Assembly: GCA_019155185.1 (NCBI GenBank)
Contig: CM032808.1
Span: 10,537,607 to 10,601,606 of the forward strand
DNA length: 64,000 nucleotides
Reading direction: 5' to 3'
From: Beaufortia kweichowensis
Taxonomy: Eukaryota; Chordata; Actinopteri; Cypriniformes; Gastromyzontidae
Shown: piece after piece, positions 13,593-27,600 of the stretch
How the letters are laid out: each line of letters starts with the position of its first letter
How positions within the stretch are numbered: position 1 is the stretch's first letter
Translations under genes and position numbers: made by a program
The notes under the pieces: model-generated
What the model saw: the letters and a program-made list of their open reading frames with translations, nothing else
Told to the model about the DNA's origin: nothing
Databases searched by the model: none

Positions 13593-14868
13593 TATAAATC
13601 TCAAATCACATAACAAGCATGAGCACACTCACTCAACCATGCTTATGTAGGTGTTATGTGAGGAAAAAGTCATGGGTGAATGTTTTGTGCAGCCTAGACA
13701 GTATGTCATTAAAACCCACATTTGACATCGCAGTATGGAAAATAATGACAATGATGGCATAATTGTGGGTACATGGAGATAAAGGCGCTCAAACGTCAAA
13801 GCTGATGTTATCGGTTCAGTGCGGCATTCCTGCTTGTTCTGCTGGTACACAACACGTGGAAAATGTAAAACACATCCATATAACACCTTAAGCTCATGCT
13901 GTAACTGCTTGGAGGAACCATCTGCTAAGATATTCTTCCAACACATTTTTGATAACAGCATTGGGGCAATCAGCTGATTGTTGTACCTAAAATAAACAAA
14001 ACACTTCCAACCCTTGGAAGATTGAATCATTTATCATTAATCATTTATGGGCTATTTTTAGCAGAAGCAAGAGACTGAATGTGCTCCATGTGTCTCATTT
14101 TGGCCTGCAGTAATTGCACAGAGGGCAGGAGTCTGTCAGGCAATCACATTTGTAGACAATCATTGAACGGCTCTTTTGAAAGACCAATATAGACCTAAAT
14201 AGATGTATAGAGCAAAGAAAAGCAATCAGTAACTAAACAACCAGTGAACATATAGACGATTGATGTTCTATTTCAAATGTCTGTCATGCTATGACAGAAC
14301 GCTACATACAGTACAGCATGAATCATTTCTGATTCAAACAGCGAACAAAAGCTCACAGGCAAACCACAAACAAAATTAATAAATAATATGACACAAACCG
14401 GTCAGGTTTAATGTAGCACATACTGTACATGTAAACAGATTTAAGTAAATCACTTAATCTGACTGTTGTCTATAATTTGAGACTGGAAGAGCATTTCTAA
14501 TTCTTGAAGATGCATTTAACGAATCAAGATGCTCCTCAAAGACTTAATTACCGCAGTATGCAACCTTGCAGTTTGACAGGAAGCTGAAGTGCACGGTTTG
14601 CTCATCTAATTATAAACAGCATGAAGGTCGTTTGTTTAAGGACATCTGGATGGTATTTTGTCACAGAGATGGTTTAACTTTATTTCAAACTGCGGGGTGT
14701 ATTCGCTAAAGCAATTTTGTGTTTGGTATTTCAAGTATAATTCATTAAACAACCACAATACAGTTTAATCAGGGTTTAAAGTCAAACATGCCTACTTTCT
14801 ATGTATATTATACAACAATGTTACCCTAGCGAACAATTTTTCGGTGTGTTTTTTGCTCATTTTCCTAA

Positions 14869-15095
14869 AGTGTAAAACTTTACAATAGTTTCTTAACATT
14901 AGTAAATGCATTAGTTAGCATGAAGTAATAATGAGCAATATAGTTGTTAGCATTTATTAATCTTTGGTAATGCCAATACAATAGTCCTTATTCATCATTC
15001 TGAAATTAACATGAGCTAAGATTAATAAATGCTGTAGAACTATTGTTCATTGTTAATTCATGTTATCAAATACAAGCTTATTGTAAAGTGTTACC
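14869..15095. mobile_element. MITE-like element, family C
   Basis: About 227 bp with imperfect inverted ends (GTAAAACTTTACAATAG at left, TTGTAAAGTGTTACC at right) and subterminal AACATTAGTAAATGC / GATTAATAAATGCTG type repeats. This is a widespread fish MITE pattern; the family name is not assigned. Confidence 0.65.
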
Positions 15096-18000
15096 CCATA
15101 AACAATGCAGACACAGCAAGCTAATAAAAGGCTACAAGCAGACTTGTATAATACATTTCCTGCAGTTTATGCAAATTACAAATGTATACATGACAGAATT
15201 AATGGGTGACAGATGCTAACAATCCTGCTAAATTGCATCATATCAGTCAACACTAATATCATTTGCAATAGGTTTCAGTTTTTTAAAACATGATGACACT
15301 AAATATTAACTGAATGGAAATGTAATGGGCTCTTTGAAATCACTTCCAGACAATTTATTTCATAAATGCCCCTTAGCCATGTCTGTTTTGACACGGCTCT
15401 TTTCATTTATTGAACGTTTCCTTGTGGCTTTTAAACTATGTATATATTAATGCACTTTACCCACAAGGACACAACAAAAAACTCCATAATGAAGTTTCCT
15501 TTTAGAAGCTGGAAGTATGCTAAACACATTTCAGTCCTCCAATTTTCTCTACATCTGTAATTAAGCTGCCAAAATAACAGTATTATGCCTAAAGCTGTTG
15601 GGGGTGTGTGTTGTAATGACAGCATACAACCAAGAAAGTCGGGAAAACTTCATCAACTAGTATGAATACAATCACTGATTATAAAAGTAATACCTAATTT
15701 AAAAAAAAAGTACAAAGCTATATCTGTAGATAATGTAGATTTACATAGGGCTGTCAATAACTATAAATTAAAACAAAATTAACTAATTAAAGTACATGAT
15801 GTACCAATTAATTTATATTAATGAATTGAAATGTTTTTATGTCAGTAGCTGCAAAAAGTAACAGTGTCACCAGAAAATAATTTAAAGACATTATTTTTTC
15901 TACTTCTCTTAATACATTACATTTTTATAATTATTGAACTGAAAGCTAATTCAAACAAATTTGCCACAAAACCAATACCAAATATATGATTCCAAATATG
16001 ACTTTCAGCAACAAGCCAATTCAGTAAACAGCTCTGATAAGATCCAAAAGTGACTTAAGATATACATTTTAAAATAAAAACATCAGACTGTTTAGCCTCC
16101 AGCATTCTTGCAAAACTGTCTTTAAAAACAATGCTTTGGAACAAGTTACAAAAAGTGTCCAGAGAAATCCTTGAGCATCTGATAAGAGGAAGGAGCACAA
16201 CCTTCCACATCTCTTCTCCAGAACTGCACCCCTTTAGGGCTCAATTATTACATCGATTACAAAACAGGATTAAAGTCTGGTTGTATCAAAAAGCAAGGAC
16301 TGAAATGTAAAGATGAGAAGATTCTGATGGCAAAGACACCTGAGGATATATGGAAATGATCACAAGTAGCAACCAGGCTTTATAGAACACAGAATCCACA
16401 GCAGTTCGGGAGATGTTAAAAGCAAAACAGCTCACCTAGAAACCCAAATATGTTGTTCATCACGCAGGGACTGCACTGAATTCTAGGATGTTTGAAATGG
16501 AATACATTTGCAGATGTTTTAATCATTTCTGTGGAGATCTTGTTAAAGCACCATCCTGTTCCCACCATAAATGCCCCCCTAAAATTGATGTCACATCTGT
16601 AAAAAAGAAAAGTTCCTGGCATATTCATTATTTAAAACGGCAAGGATTTTCCCTCTCTTTCCAGATCATATATTTATCCTAAAACTAAGACCTATAACTC
16701 AGTCAGCCATAATGAGATGATCATTTTCATAAAATGAAAATTAATATTATGAGTGCAGTACAGGCAGCTGTGAAAAGATCAGATGTGCCTATGTATGTGT
16801 AATTAAATAGGCTAACGCATAATCAAAAATCAGAATCAATATTATTAATAGGCAATACTTAAGACAAACGTTCACTTCTCTCAGTGTAACGTCATGCTGC
16901 TAGTGAATGTGCTCATACACGAATGTGGTTAATATTCATGGAAAAAGCCTTTGAATGCTATAGTTCCGTATTTAAAAATACCTTCTATTCAATTTTCTCA
17001 GTAAGATTTTATTAATGGAAAAACAAAGAGGCATTAATGCATTAAAGTGTCAAATAGCAAGATTAGTCAAAAGAGAAAAGCACATGGTTTTTTTAAGCTG
17101 TTCTGTTTAAACTGCATTTGAGAAAATCCTTTGCTATATCAATAACAAAAATGAAATTACAGTTAGTGAGACCACTGTGATCTTTGCACTAAGGGGCACT
17201 ATGGACCTGTGGGCACATGTCTATGTTTGTAGAGAGAAGGGAGGTAGACAGATGGTTGAAAATGATTTCCGCAGCTGATTTTAGCTGGACAAATTGATTA
17301 TGCTAGATTCTCAACATAAAAGCAATAAACAGTGTCTCGAATCACAGATTGTTTCCAACAAGTGTAAAATACATAACAAAGACACACTCTATGCAGAACA
17401 GCACCATGGACAGCTCCCTCATAATACACCTGAGAGGAATAGAAGAAATCAACAGGGTATCTTGTGTCACGCAATCAAATCGAAAAGACCTCAGATTGTT
17501 ACAGGAAGTGTTTTACTCTGCAAAGCACTTAAACGCACAAACAACTCTCTGCTCCTGCCGTACCTGAATCAGCCCACCTGCCTGTGAGTTCTTCTTGGCC
17601 CCTACAGCAGCTTTCAGAAGCGTAATCAGTATTCAGCTCCCACAGTTTTGCTAGATTTCCACCCTGCCAATCATGTGCTCTCCCTCTCAGACACCAAAAG
17701 GGCTCTCAACTCTCAACTACAGTACAGTACTTACAGTAGGCTATATAACACCATGCTGTGGTTCATGCGGTGCTCTCCGTCATTCCACTAGGATCAATGA
17801 CAGCTCCATTCACAAACATAAAGCAGGCATAGATTGCAGAAGAAGTGCAGGAAATGTTTTAATTTGGCCTTTTGAGACATTTCCAATACGTGTTTACTTT
17901 ACATAAAATTTTTAATAAAATACAAGTAACATAACTGATTCAATCTGATTTATACAAATGTTGACAATGTTCCAAACTGTAACAAATTACAAATACAAGG

Positions 18001-19249
18001 GATAATAAATAAATATATATATCCAAGCTTAACAACAACAGTAACAAAACACCTGCAAACCACTGGGGAAATAACTGTGAAGCATCTGTGCACTTTGCAA
18101 ATTGAATTTATTGATGTTTAGGATTTGTTGGGATAAAATGACAATATCTCTTCAATAATATAACTCTAAATTTAATAAAAATGATTCTTCTTAAGATAAT
18201 AAATGCACAACTTTGTTCACTGGTCATTTTTTAAGCAATTTAATTTTAACCTATTGAAATCAAGTGTTTCCGCCATTTTGTCCATTCATTCTGCAAAGGC
18301 CATCTATATGATTCATTAAAAAATACAGTCTATCTCTTCATGGCATAACATACCAAATATATTAATGACTCAAGGTACACTTTCCAGATGCAATCAAAAG
18401 CTCCTTTAGAACAAGACTGCCCCTCCCACTAATGCCATCTACATTATGTTTATGAAAAACAAATTAAACCTATTGGCCATTTAAAAGCAAAAGCACAAGA
18501 CTTTTGATATGTCCAGCCCAAACCTCTGGTTTCAAAAATATGTAAATGATTTCATGTAAAGCATTTCATAATTTAGACTACAGAAATATTGAAAGAACAG
18601 CACATTTTTACTTTAATTAATTGATCAACTTCTAACTGAACATTCATTCTTTGACATTACCAATCTGTTTCATTCTTTATGAATTTGTAAAACAACACTA
18701 CAAATAAACTACAGCTACAATTTTATATTGCTACAATTAACTTAATAAGCCTTCAGGACATAAAACAGCAAAGCATTTAATTAGCAAAATTATGAGAGCT
18801 CATAGCTTGTAAGCAGATAGTTGCTTTGCTTTAAGAATAATTAACAGAATAATGAGAAATAAAATAACAGATTTTTGTCCCTGCATAAAACAGGAGCAAT
18901 TGGAAAAAGCTGCGATTGAATTAAAGTGAGTGAACATACAGTAAACGATTATTTATTTATTTTATATGTCTGTTTTAATATTTAAATAATTCTTGGATTT
19001 GTATTTCCTAATTGTAATTTCAGGTTCTATCAGGTATCTTCTAATCTTTTTTATCCCTAAAGCGTTTGGTCACAACTTTCTCTAGAATATATTTCGCAGG
19101 GTGAAGAAGTGCAGAGCACTGGTTTGACGTCAGGAGCTGCGGACACCGGCGAGTACGCTCAGACACATTTGTCAAATAACAAAACAGTGTGTCTGGAGTC
19201 TAGCGCACCTGCCATAAAGTTCCCGGGCTCGACATCCACCGCGGACGCA
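15096..19249. other. Gene-free interval upstream of uts2r
   Basis: No coding exon recognised. The uts2r promoter and any 5' non-coding exon must lie here or further left. A pyrimidine-rich run ending TTTCGCAG at 19099 could be a splice acceptor for a 5' exon, which would put the uts2r coding exon start near 19100. Confidence 0.45.
15743..15835 (+). repeat. Possible interspersed repeat remnant
   Basis: GGGCTGTCAATAACTATAAA, then AAATTAACTAATTAAAG, resembles a common fish repeat that begins GGGCTGTCAA; it is diverged and short. Confidence 0.3.
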
Positions 19250-20329
19250 ATGAATTACACCAAGTCCGATCTCAACGGAGCGTCCCGTAACAGCAACTCC
19301 GGTTCCGTGGACGAGCTCGTGATAACGTCGACCTTCGGGACATTGCTATCGGTGGTTTACATCGTCGGAGTTTCGGGAAACGTCTATACGCTTGTAGTCA
19401 TGTGCCATTCTATACGGTTCGCCACTTCAATGTACATCTCCATCATTAACCTGGCGCTCGCGGATCTACTTTACCTCTCCACCATCCCTTTCGTGGTGTG
19501 CACGTACTTTCTGAAGGACTGGTACTTCGGGGACGTGGGCTGCAGAATTTTGTTAAGTCTGGACCTTTTAACTATGCACGCAAGTATTTTTACGCTTACT
19601 GTCATGTGCATGGAGCGCTACTTGGCGGTGACCAAACCGTTAGACACCGTTAAGCGCTCTAAAAGCTACCGAAAAGCCATGGCGTGGGGTGTTTGGATTT
19701 TATCTCTTGTATTGACTCTCCCCATGATGGTCATGGTTAATCTGACTACGAAAAAAACCGCAGATGGAGGGGTAAAAAGGATGTGTGCGCCCACCTGGGC
19801 ACCACAGGCGTATAAGATATACCTGACTGTCCTATTTGGCACTAGTATAATGGCACCAGGGCTGGTCATTGGTTACCTGTACACCAGGTTAGCCAGGACC
19901 TACTTGGAGTCTCAAAGGACCTCAGCTATTAATAAAGGTAGCAAGCGTTCGCCAAAGCAGAAAGTCCTGATCATGATTTTTACCATCGTGCTGGTGTTCT
20001 GGGCGTGCTTTCTGCCCTTTTGGATATGGCAACTTGTGCCCCTGTATCACAAGCCCTTCCGTCTTGCCTCGCACACGCACACGAGCATCAATTACCTGGT
20101 GGCGAGTCTGACCTACAGCAACAGCTGCATCAACCCTTTTCTCTACACACTCCTGACCAAAAACTATCGGGAATATCTTAAAAACCGTCACAAGAGTTTT
20201 TACCGCTACACTTCTTCTTTTAAACAGCGACCACCGAGTTTGTACTCTTGGGGAAAGTCCGCGTCGTCCAGTAACCAGTTCGAGTTTAACTCGGAGACGC
20301 TCGTCATGGCGCAGCTGAGGGTGCAGTGA
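19250..20329 (+). CDS. uts2r: Urotensin-II receptor, class A GPCR
   Basis: A 359-codon intronless reading frame from the first in-frame ATG (19250, purine at -3) to TGA. It encodes a seven-helix Gq-coupled receptor for urotensin II and urotensin-related peptide at the plasma membrane. Seen (residues from this ATG): NYT glycosylation site at 2-4; helix 1 Asn44; helix 2 LALAD with Asp72; helix 3 Asp105 in SLDLLTMH, the amine/peptide anchor; Cys98 and Cys179 placed for the ECL2 disulfide; MERY at 121-124 in place of DRY; FWACFLPF at 250-257 in helix 6; NPFLY at 295-299 in helix 7; a Ser-rich tail. The DVGCR, LTMHASIFTLTVM and FWACFLPFW blocks match UTS2R rather than somatostatin receptors. Human UTS2R has 389 residues. 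The frame stays open upstream to about 19061 but without an ATG, so a longer start would need a spliced 5' exon. Teleosts have several uts2r paralogues; which one this is cannot be told here. It lies tail-to-tail with ogfod3. Confidence 0.93.
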   Translation: MNYTKSDLNGASRNSNSGSVDELVITSTFGTLLSVVYIVGVSGNVYTLVVMCHSIRFATSMYISIINLALADLLYLSTIPFVVCTYFLKDWYFGDVGCRILLSLDLLTMHASIFTLTVMCMERYLAVTKPLDTVKRSKSYRKAMAWGVWILSLVLTLPMMVMVNLTTKKTADGGVKRMCAPTWAPQAYKIYLTVLFGTSIMAPGLVIGYLYTRLARTYLESQRTSAINKGSKRSPKQKVLIMIFTIVLVFWACFLPFWIWQLVPLYHKPFRLASHTHTSINYLVASLTYSNSCINPFLYTLLTKNYREYLKNRHKSFYRYTSSFKQRPPSLYSWGKSASSSNQFEFNSETLVMAQLRVQ

Positions 20330-20549
20330 TGCGGTGGAGAGATGTGGGGGGGGACAGCTTAACCCGTTATTGGAAAGGTAAAGGTTTCAATGATAACCCT
20401 GCTGAAAAGCAATAGAAACCATCACAATTTTTTTTAATGGATTTTATGGTTATAATGGGAATTGTATTGGTTTTCGTGATGGAAACTATAATGGTCTCTG
20501 TGTGTCTCTTGTGGTAATGTGTCAGGTTTGGTTGGAACTGTAAAACACC

Positions 20550-20555
20550 AATAAA
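20550..20555 (+). terminator. Polyadenylation signal AATAAA after uts2r
   Basis: A canonical AATAAA lies 221 nt after the uts2r stop codon, a plausible end for a short 3'UTR. No cleavage site was verified. Confidence 0.45.
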
Positions 20556-20817
20556 TGTTTATAAGGCCTATAACACCCTACATCACACAATTATGTTATG
20601 GTTTCAATACTAAACAGCTGATACTTCATAATGATATTTGCAATGGAACCCATTAAAATTAGTTTTATTCTCAGCAGGGAAATCAATGAACCAGATACTC
20701 AGATAACCATTCACAAAATCACTGCCTCATTCATATATTTTGTCATTTCCTTGAATGTCACTTAATGGTCAGTGTAGGTTTGTAATCAGTGCTGCATGTC
20801 CTTCAGATGGTTGTTTG

Positions 20818-21138
20818 ACCTGTTAACTGTCACTGTTCCTCAGGAGGAACACCTATGTTATTCTCCTATTCACTTTAATATTTTATAGCTTAATTTTAAT
20901 CTAATCATGACAAACTATAAATTGATAGAAAGGTATAAGACTCAAGGTGAAATACTTGACATATACAATTTAAATGTAAAAAATGTAAATAAATAAAAAA
21001 TGTTGACATTACTGCAATTTATAAAAATACTTCAAAAAGAAAATTGAAAAAAAAAGACTTAAAAATGTCATAATATCTAAAAAAAAAGCATGCATTTACA
21101 TGTGTATACTCAAATCCTGAAGTGACAGTTATCAGGGT
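20818..21138 (+). mobile_element. MITE-like element, family B, copy 2
   Basis: Left end ACCTGTTAACTGTCAC, then CTCAGGAGGAACACCTATGT; right end AGTGACAGTTATCAGGGTA. About 320 bp, just downstream of uts2r. Confidence 0.7.
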
Positions 21139-24085
21139 AAAGGAGTGACATCATCTTAGGATAGTCAGGTATGAAGGTCATGTCTCCCTTGACAGATAGG
21201 TATAATGATTTCTTGACCGTCAAGAAAAGAGAATTAAACGCATAATTTTGTTAACAGCATTTGAGCGCTGACTGTAAAAAAATAAGATTTTATTGAAAAC
21301 TAAAGAACCCCTCAGTTAAATCAGAGTTAAAGCACTGATCAAATCCTTGTTCACAATGTTGCGCCTTAAGGTAAGAATAAGATATTCTGCAGATTTAAAT
21401 ATGATCCCAAGTGAAGCCCGAATGACAAAATGTGACAATCTCCTCTACACTGGAAAATGAAGTTTAATGAACCTACACTTAGATCTTTCACAGGGTTTGA
21501 TCCATATCATTGCTATAATACTCACTGACACATTTATTTCTGTCAAGGACACCAGATCATCTACTCCACATAGCCAAATTACACCAATAGGAAGCAAGAA
21601 ATGTTATACTAATCTGAGAGATTAGAGCAGATCCATTCATCTGTGTATTTCCAGATTCTCAGATCTGAAATCCCCTGAAATCCCTTTTCAGCTCATGGTT
21701 ATAGTACCGACCCATATTGTGACATTTATCAGTTAGAGTTGAATTCGGGTAGCTCTTCTATGCATATTCATTCACACATGGATGCATATTATTCAGTCAA
21801 TAATCAGGCATATTTCTGAAAACCACTGGAAGGTTTCAAAGGTTTTTCACACTCAACCTCCTCAGCACAAGAAAGTACACGGCAGCATGCATGTGATTTA
21901 GCAGCATCTCTCCAAAGAATTTCCAACTGACATACTGATCATTTAAGTCTTCAAACCACAAATTATTGACACAAAAATAAATCTATAATGCATCACAGAT
22001 TAGCAATATTTTACAAATAATCCCTTCAGATGTCTTTCCGTTATCAACATCAGTATAGTCTTTCAGCGTTGTAAAAACATATTCGCTTCACCTCTAGCGC
22101 TAGCAGAAGTGAGAATGTTCAAGTATGAAATAGATTTTTACAGTTTCCATTTCTCTGGAGACAAAACAATATAACCTACACAACTGGGGACTGATGCTTT
22201 TTACACAGTCGTCAAACTCAAGTGTGGGTTGAAACTCAGACCAGGGTCAAAGTAATTATGAGTTTTTGAGCCAGTCTCAGTGCCAAGTCTCAAACTAGAA
22301 AACTCTCTGAACGCCACTTCATAACGGAAGAACTGAGTCAGATGTATCACTGTACAGAAGAGCTCTTATTAAACAAAGCCACATTTGATATTTGCACAAC
22401 CCTGGGATGAAGGCGCCAGTCATATCTTTCCAGTATTTATCATTCTGTTGAAGAAATTAGATGACTAACATTGTTGACTTTGTTTTTGTTGGGTGTTGCA
22501 AATGGGCAGTGATGCAAATGACTCCAAATTCTATGACTTAAGTGTATTACCAAAGGGAAGCTTGTGTTACTGCAGTCTAAAAGTCTTGAGAAAAGTCTTA
22601 TGGTCAAACAGCAGGCCATCATTTGTTATCTCATAATATTAAATTAGCATCATCTGTCCTTTAACACCACAACATGCACAGACAACACCCCTCCCAAAAG
22701 CCATTCTTTATCAGCTGTGATTTTGCATTCCTGTTAAAACATGATTAGAAATCTGTCTTAACATCTACATAGCTGCCAATACTCACACAATTTAATCCTC
22801 AGCACTAACTAACACATGTACGAACGTAATAAGATTAAGACAGATCTTACAAAGATAACAAGGATTTTAAAAAGATTACGTTATAGTTGACAGAGCATTC
22901 TCCTTCCACAAATGTTTTCCAAACACCCAAAAATATTTCATTTCACCTGCATGCAACTCAATTTGTGCTAAATGCATATTCATCACGTTTCAAAGCAAAC
23001 CAAGAACATTATTAGAAATTATGGATAAGCACAATGAACCCCATCATCTCAAACAAATGCAATTTCATCACAGAGAAACGAAAAGCAGCAAAAGCAACTA
23101 GATAAAATATGTATGCATTTCTCCTTGTATTGAACTATGTGGCAAATCAGCAGTTAATTCTGTTCAGATTGGACACAAGAATAGCCCACAGCCTGTGATT
23201 GCTGTTGGCAAAGACCTGCTTGTTTTGCATAAACCTAAACCGATTTAGGAGCAGATTCACACACTAGTCCATATTCATTCATACAGTTATGCATTAATGA
23301 ATTAGAAACTGAAAAAAGGAACATTATAGACTAAGAGAGATTTCCAACTAGGCTGGTGGTGATGCGGAAATTAACCAGAAACAACAAACTAACATAAGCC
23401 AAAATTCTGGTCACGAGTCATCACACATAAACAAACACAAAAAGGTCTAAACAAACTTCTTTTTAATTTTAATTAATTAGTTGCATGTAAAAGGTTGGAA
23501 CTTTTAATTCACCACTGTGAGAGGTTTGACATATGCATAGTAAAAAAGCTGAAAAATATTACATGGATACAAAAAGAGAGAGGAGAAGATTTTAAGAAAA
23601 ACCTACATTTTATTTCTGTTTTACATGTATAGCAACCTTTGGTTCTGATCTCCTCTAAACTCACACAACAGAAGTGAGAACATGCAGGTCTGGCCCTTAG
23701 GCCTGTAAACAGAGGAGCCAATTAACTGCTCACAAAACAAGTCGTCAAAAACAAGCATCGTGATTGGCTGAGCTTGACTTTTACACCACATAATGTCATG
23801 GTGTGGAATTTACTAACTAACAAAACTATTTTAATTAAGTGTTCCACTCTAGACAGGAAATTGTTTCCAAAAATTGGGAATGTAATTCATGAAACAAAAC
23901 GTGGACTTGGAATCGGAAAGTTAGACAAATAGGTAGTGGAATATGTGACTGTGCCCTATGGTGTGACAGCAAAAATGTAAAAAAAATATCTTAAAAATAT
24001 ACAAATTGCATGAAAGATTTATCTACATTGCAGGAGTTACAAATTGGATGAGAAAGATTTATCTTTATCGTTTATCTTTTTCGTT
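21139..24085. other. Interval between uts2r and the ogfod3 3' end
   Basis: AT-rich, no recognisable exon on either strand; apart from the MITE just to the left I see nothing. Confidence 0.5.
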
Positions 24086-24091
24086 TTTATT
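24086..24091 (-). terminator. Candidate polyadenylation signal for ogfod3
   Basis: AATAAA on the minus strand about 530 nt past the ogfod3 stop. It was chosen only because it is the first canonical hexamer I saw downstream; other signals are possible. Confidence 0.25.
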
Positions 24092-24622
24092 GTCACACCC
24101 TAGGACAACAACCTAGAAGTTGGAATGGAAGAGACATATGAAATACACAATATTATTGTAATGACACATCCCTCACAATGTCGGTTTTTTTAAAAGATAG
24201 ATCATAGAAGGTAAAATACATTACTGATGGAATAAATTAGCTTTTGTTCTCAAAATTATTTGAAATCTTGAGGTGTCAGAAATAAAAAAAACATTTTCCA
24301 GGTAGTGCCACAAGTACAGATACTTGATAACCCAATCAAATTCCAATCACTTTACTCACCCATTCTGTCATCTCGCTTGCATGCTTGTCTAGGCAACAAT
24401 TTAACTACGATCAAAAATTTTAAGAAAGACAGTCAGGAAAGAGACAATTTTAAACGAGCATCTTTTGTAAAAATCCCCTTCAAATTTCTTCAAAATGCAA
24501 AACGCCTCTTAAATTGCAGTACAGCAAGTCCCAAACATTTTCAAATGTGTCAATCAGAGATTTTCTGAATGTGCCAGATGACTGTTTCTCCTGTGTGCTT
24601 TTTATAGGGTTCCTGTGACCCA

Positions 24623-27600
24623 TCACCCTCTGTGAGGCGGATCCTGCGGCAGGGAAGGGTTATCAATGGCATAGTCGGGGTCACATGTGAAGGACACTGT
24701 AATGGCGTATCGCGTGCCCCAAACAACCTTCTCCACATGGTGGAGATTCTCAGAACCAGACGAGAAGAAAGACACCCGACCTGCAGAGGATGAAATGAGA
24801 AGAGTGATAGAAAGGCACAGGCTGAGTTCCTTCATGACTGAACTGCTATTATCAGCCTAAAGAACAAACTAAAGATGTTTAGACTCTAAACATACATTGT
24901 CATTAAAAAGTGATTTTTATACAGGTGTTTTTCATAACTGAAGCTTTTAATTTGTAGTTTTAAATTCCATTCACATTTCAAATGTGTGTCTTACTTTAAG
25001 GCTAATCTGAGCGTTAATGGCAGGTAGATCCAAAGCATCTCTAAATACAAACTGGTGCTGAGATAATTGCTACAATGCTCCAATTTTGTACGGCTGGACT
25101 TCTGAATTAGATGCTTAGCTAAATTTTAGGACACAAAAGGTGGCATTTGCTAAACTTGCTGTTTATGTAAATTACCTTCATTATAACTGTCTGGTACTGA
25201 CCTTTTTAGACCGCTCCTGAACTTCAAAAACAGTCTTGATGTTAATGTTTGTTCAAGATGCAAACTTTAAAAGTGGATATGCATGTTACAATTTTTTGAA
25301 TAAATGCTGTATGGTGGACTGCATTGCTGGAGGAAAATTCAATGCAAACCCTTAAATCATGTCTGTGTGATTCAGAAGGTAGCAATATCATAAAAGGGAT
25401 AACATTATTTGCATCTATCCAAGTATCCAAGTATGATATTTAATGCACTTATCAACATGCCTGGTCAAAGAACAGCAAACAAGCTTCCTCAGTGTGTTAT
25501 GTATAAAACAGGTCCATGGGGAACCTTTAAAATATGGTACACAACACTATTTTGTACAACCAAAGACATTATGTGTATTAATAGCAACTACTACTTTTCA
25601 AAGAAAGTTTTAGCAACCACTACAACTGTGCGCTTCTTACTATTTTCATTCCAATGCTGTAATCATACTATAGAAATTGAGGAAAAATTGCAGAAAGAAA
25701 GCAGATAGAAATGCTACAGTAAGTAATAATATTTAAATTAAGATATTTTACCACAAAAGCAATTCATTTAAACAACATGTGAGTAAAATGAGGTCATTAT
25801 GATTTTCAAGCTTCAGATGAAAAAAGGTAATGAGAAACTTGAGTGGAAGATTGTGGCAAGTGTTTATAACTTTATCAATGTGAAAGTGTGAAAATCCATT
25901 CTCAATCAAAATGGTAAGAAAGGTCATTACCGTAAATCAATGCATTTTACCCGACTCCCTATTTATCGCTGCTTCTACTAGTTGTTTTGTGGATTTAAGA
26001 CAGAAAGGAAATTTAATGACAATTCAGTGGAAGGACATTTGTGTGGAAAATATCACAGTGACCTCTGCAGGTTAAACATAAAGGGAAGTTGCGATAAACA
26101 CCATTCTGTATTCTCACTAATTATACAAGTCTAATCTTGTACACTTCACCTGGAGATGTAATAAGTGACCTTTGCTAAACAGGGTATTTATGGAAATTAC
26201 CTCCAGTTGTGTCTGCTCTATTTTAACCTTTAGACTATTATTGATTATCAAAGTAACACTGAATTGCCTATAGTGTCACTATAGAATTTTGTTCAAGAAA
26301 ACAACATAAAATGCCGGGGAAAAAACCCCATAGCTACTGTATATGGTGCCCTGCAATGCTGGAGGAATATCTATAATGCCATAAATCTTGCAAGCTGTAA
26401 GAAAGCCTGTGGATATCTGGAGTATTAGTGCTGGAAAAGTTTAAATCCCGGTTACAGTGTTTGCATAGAAATGAGAGAAAGGTTTGGCTGCCTTTGATGG
26501 GAAAAACAAGCATAAAAAATATAATGATAAAGATCATTATTTTTATTCATTTATTCGTTTATTTTACATTAAAAAATATGCTGACAAAAAATGGATGAAG
26601 AATGAATAAAATAAGGTACGAGTAAAAAGCCAATTTTCCATAGCATCTAATAATGTAAATCTAATAGTAAAAAGAATATGGTAATGAGGAAGAATAGTAA
26701 AGAGGAAGAAAAATGTGACACTTTCAAAATGGTTATATGCGACTAAAGAGCCAAACCCAAAAAGTCTACATAAGCATCTCCATGGTTATATTTTAAAACC
26801 GTTCTCTTCAAAGTCATTTGGGGTTTTTTTTTAAACTATATTTGCACATCAAATACCACAACGTCTTTGAGCTGCTCACACTTTCTTTTATCTGCCACAT
26901 GACTTTGACATAAGCAGAGCCCAAAAAATACATACTCTTGTTTTTCCACCTGACACAAAAACTGCACCTGTCACCTCTCTCACACTCCTCAGCTGGTGTG
27001 AACTGTGAGTGATGCTCTGTGGGGCAGGAGCTCATCGCTCCTCTGCGATTCTCAAATCAGCAAAAGCAGCTGTTATCCCACAGGATCCACTCAGCGCCGG
27101 GGCCTCAATTTTCCCAGCGTGACAAACCCGCAGTGCCTTTTCCCCAACCCGTCCCCTTCGACCTTGTTTCCTCACGTATGCTATCATATTTCACGCTTGT
27201 ATTTGTGTATCTCTCAACAGGCCAGTGCGGCTCTCTGTTCTCATGAAAGGAGGAGGTTGATTGTCAGTCTGAATCTAGTTATAATTACAGTCTGCTCTAC
27301 AGAGTTATCCATCAAAGTAATAACTACCTTAGTGAAGATCACAGGCTCATCAGCCACACCTGACGGATAATCAACACGCAGACGGAGCGCCTCGATTCTC
27401 CCACCCGGTGAACGAGAACATTTTCCAGCTGTTGCAGCCAACCCACTGTATCCTAATTCGTTTAAGACCGGAGGCAGGCATTCAAAACTTATCACCCTAG
27501 ATGAAAACGGGGCACGGCGGGGGGGCTAATAGGGGTGGGTGTTCCAGTACTGCAAACATCGGGGTCTGATGAATAATGCATTTGGGTATTTTAATCCTAG

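Noticed and set aside
13629..14030. 133-codon frame on the minus strand
   Set aside because: No recognised domain, no exon borders or coding texture; length is within chance for this much sequence.
19109..19249. uts2r starting at 19109 (406 residues)
   Set aside because: 19109 is a GTG, not an ATG; vertebrate nuclear genes rarely start there. The first in-frame ATG is 19250.
27005..27370. 121-codon frame on the plus strand
   Set aside because: No recognisable family; it lies inside an ogfod3 intron and overlaps other frames of similar quality.
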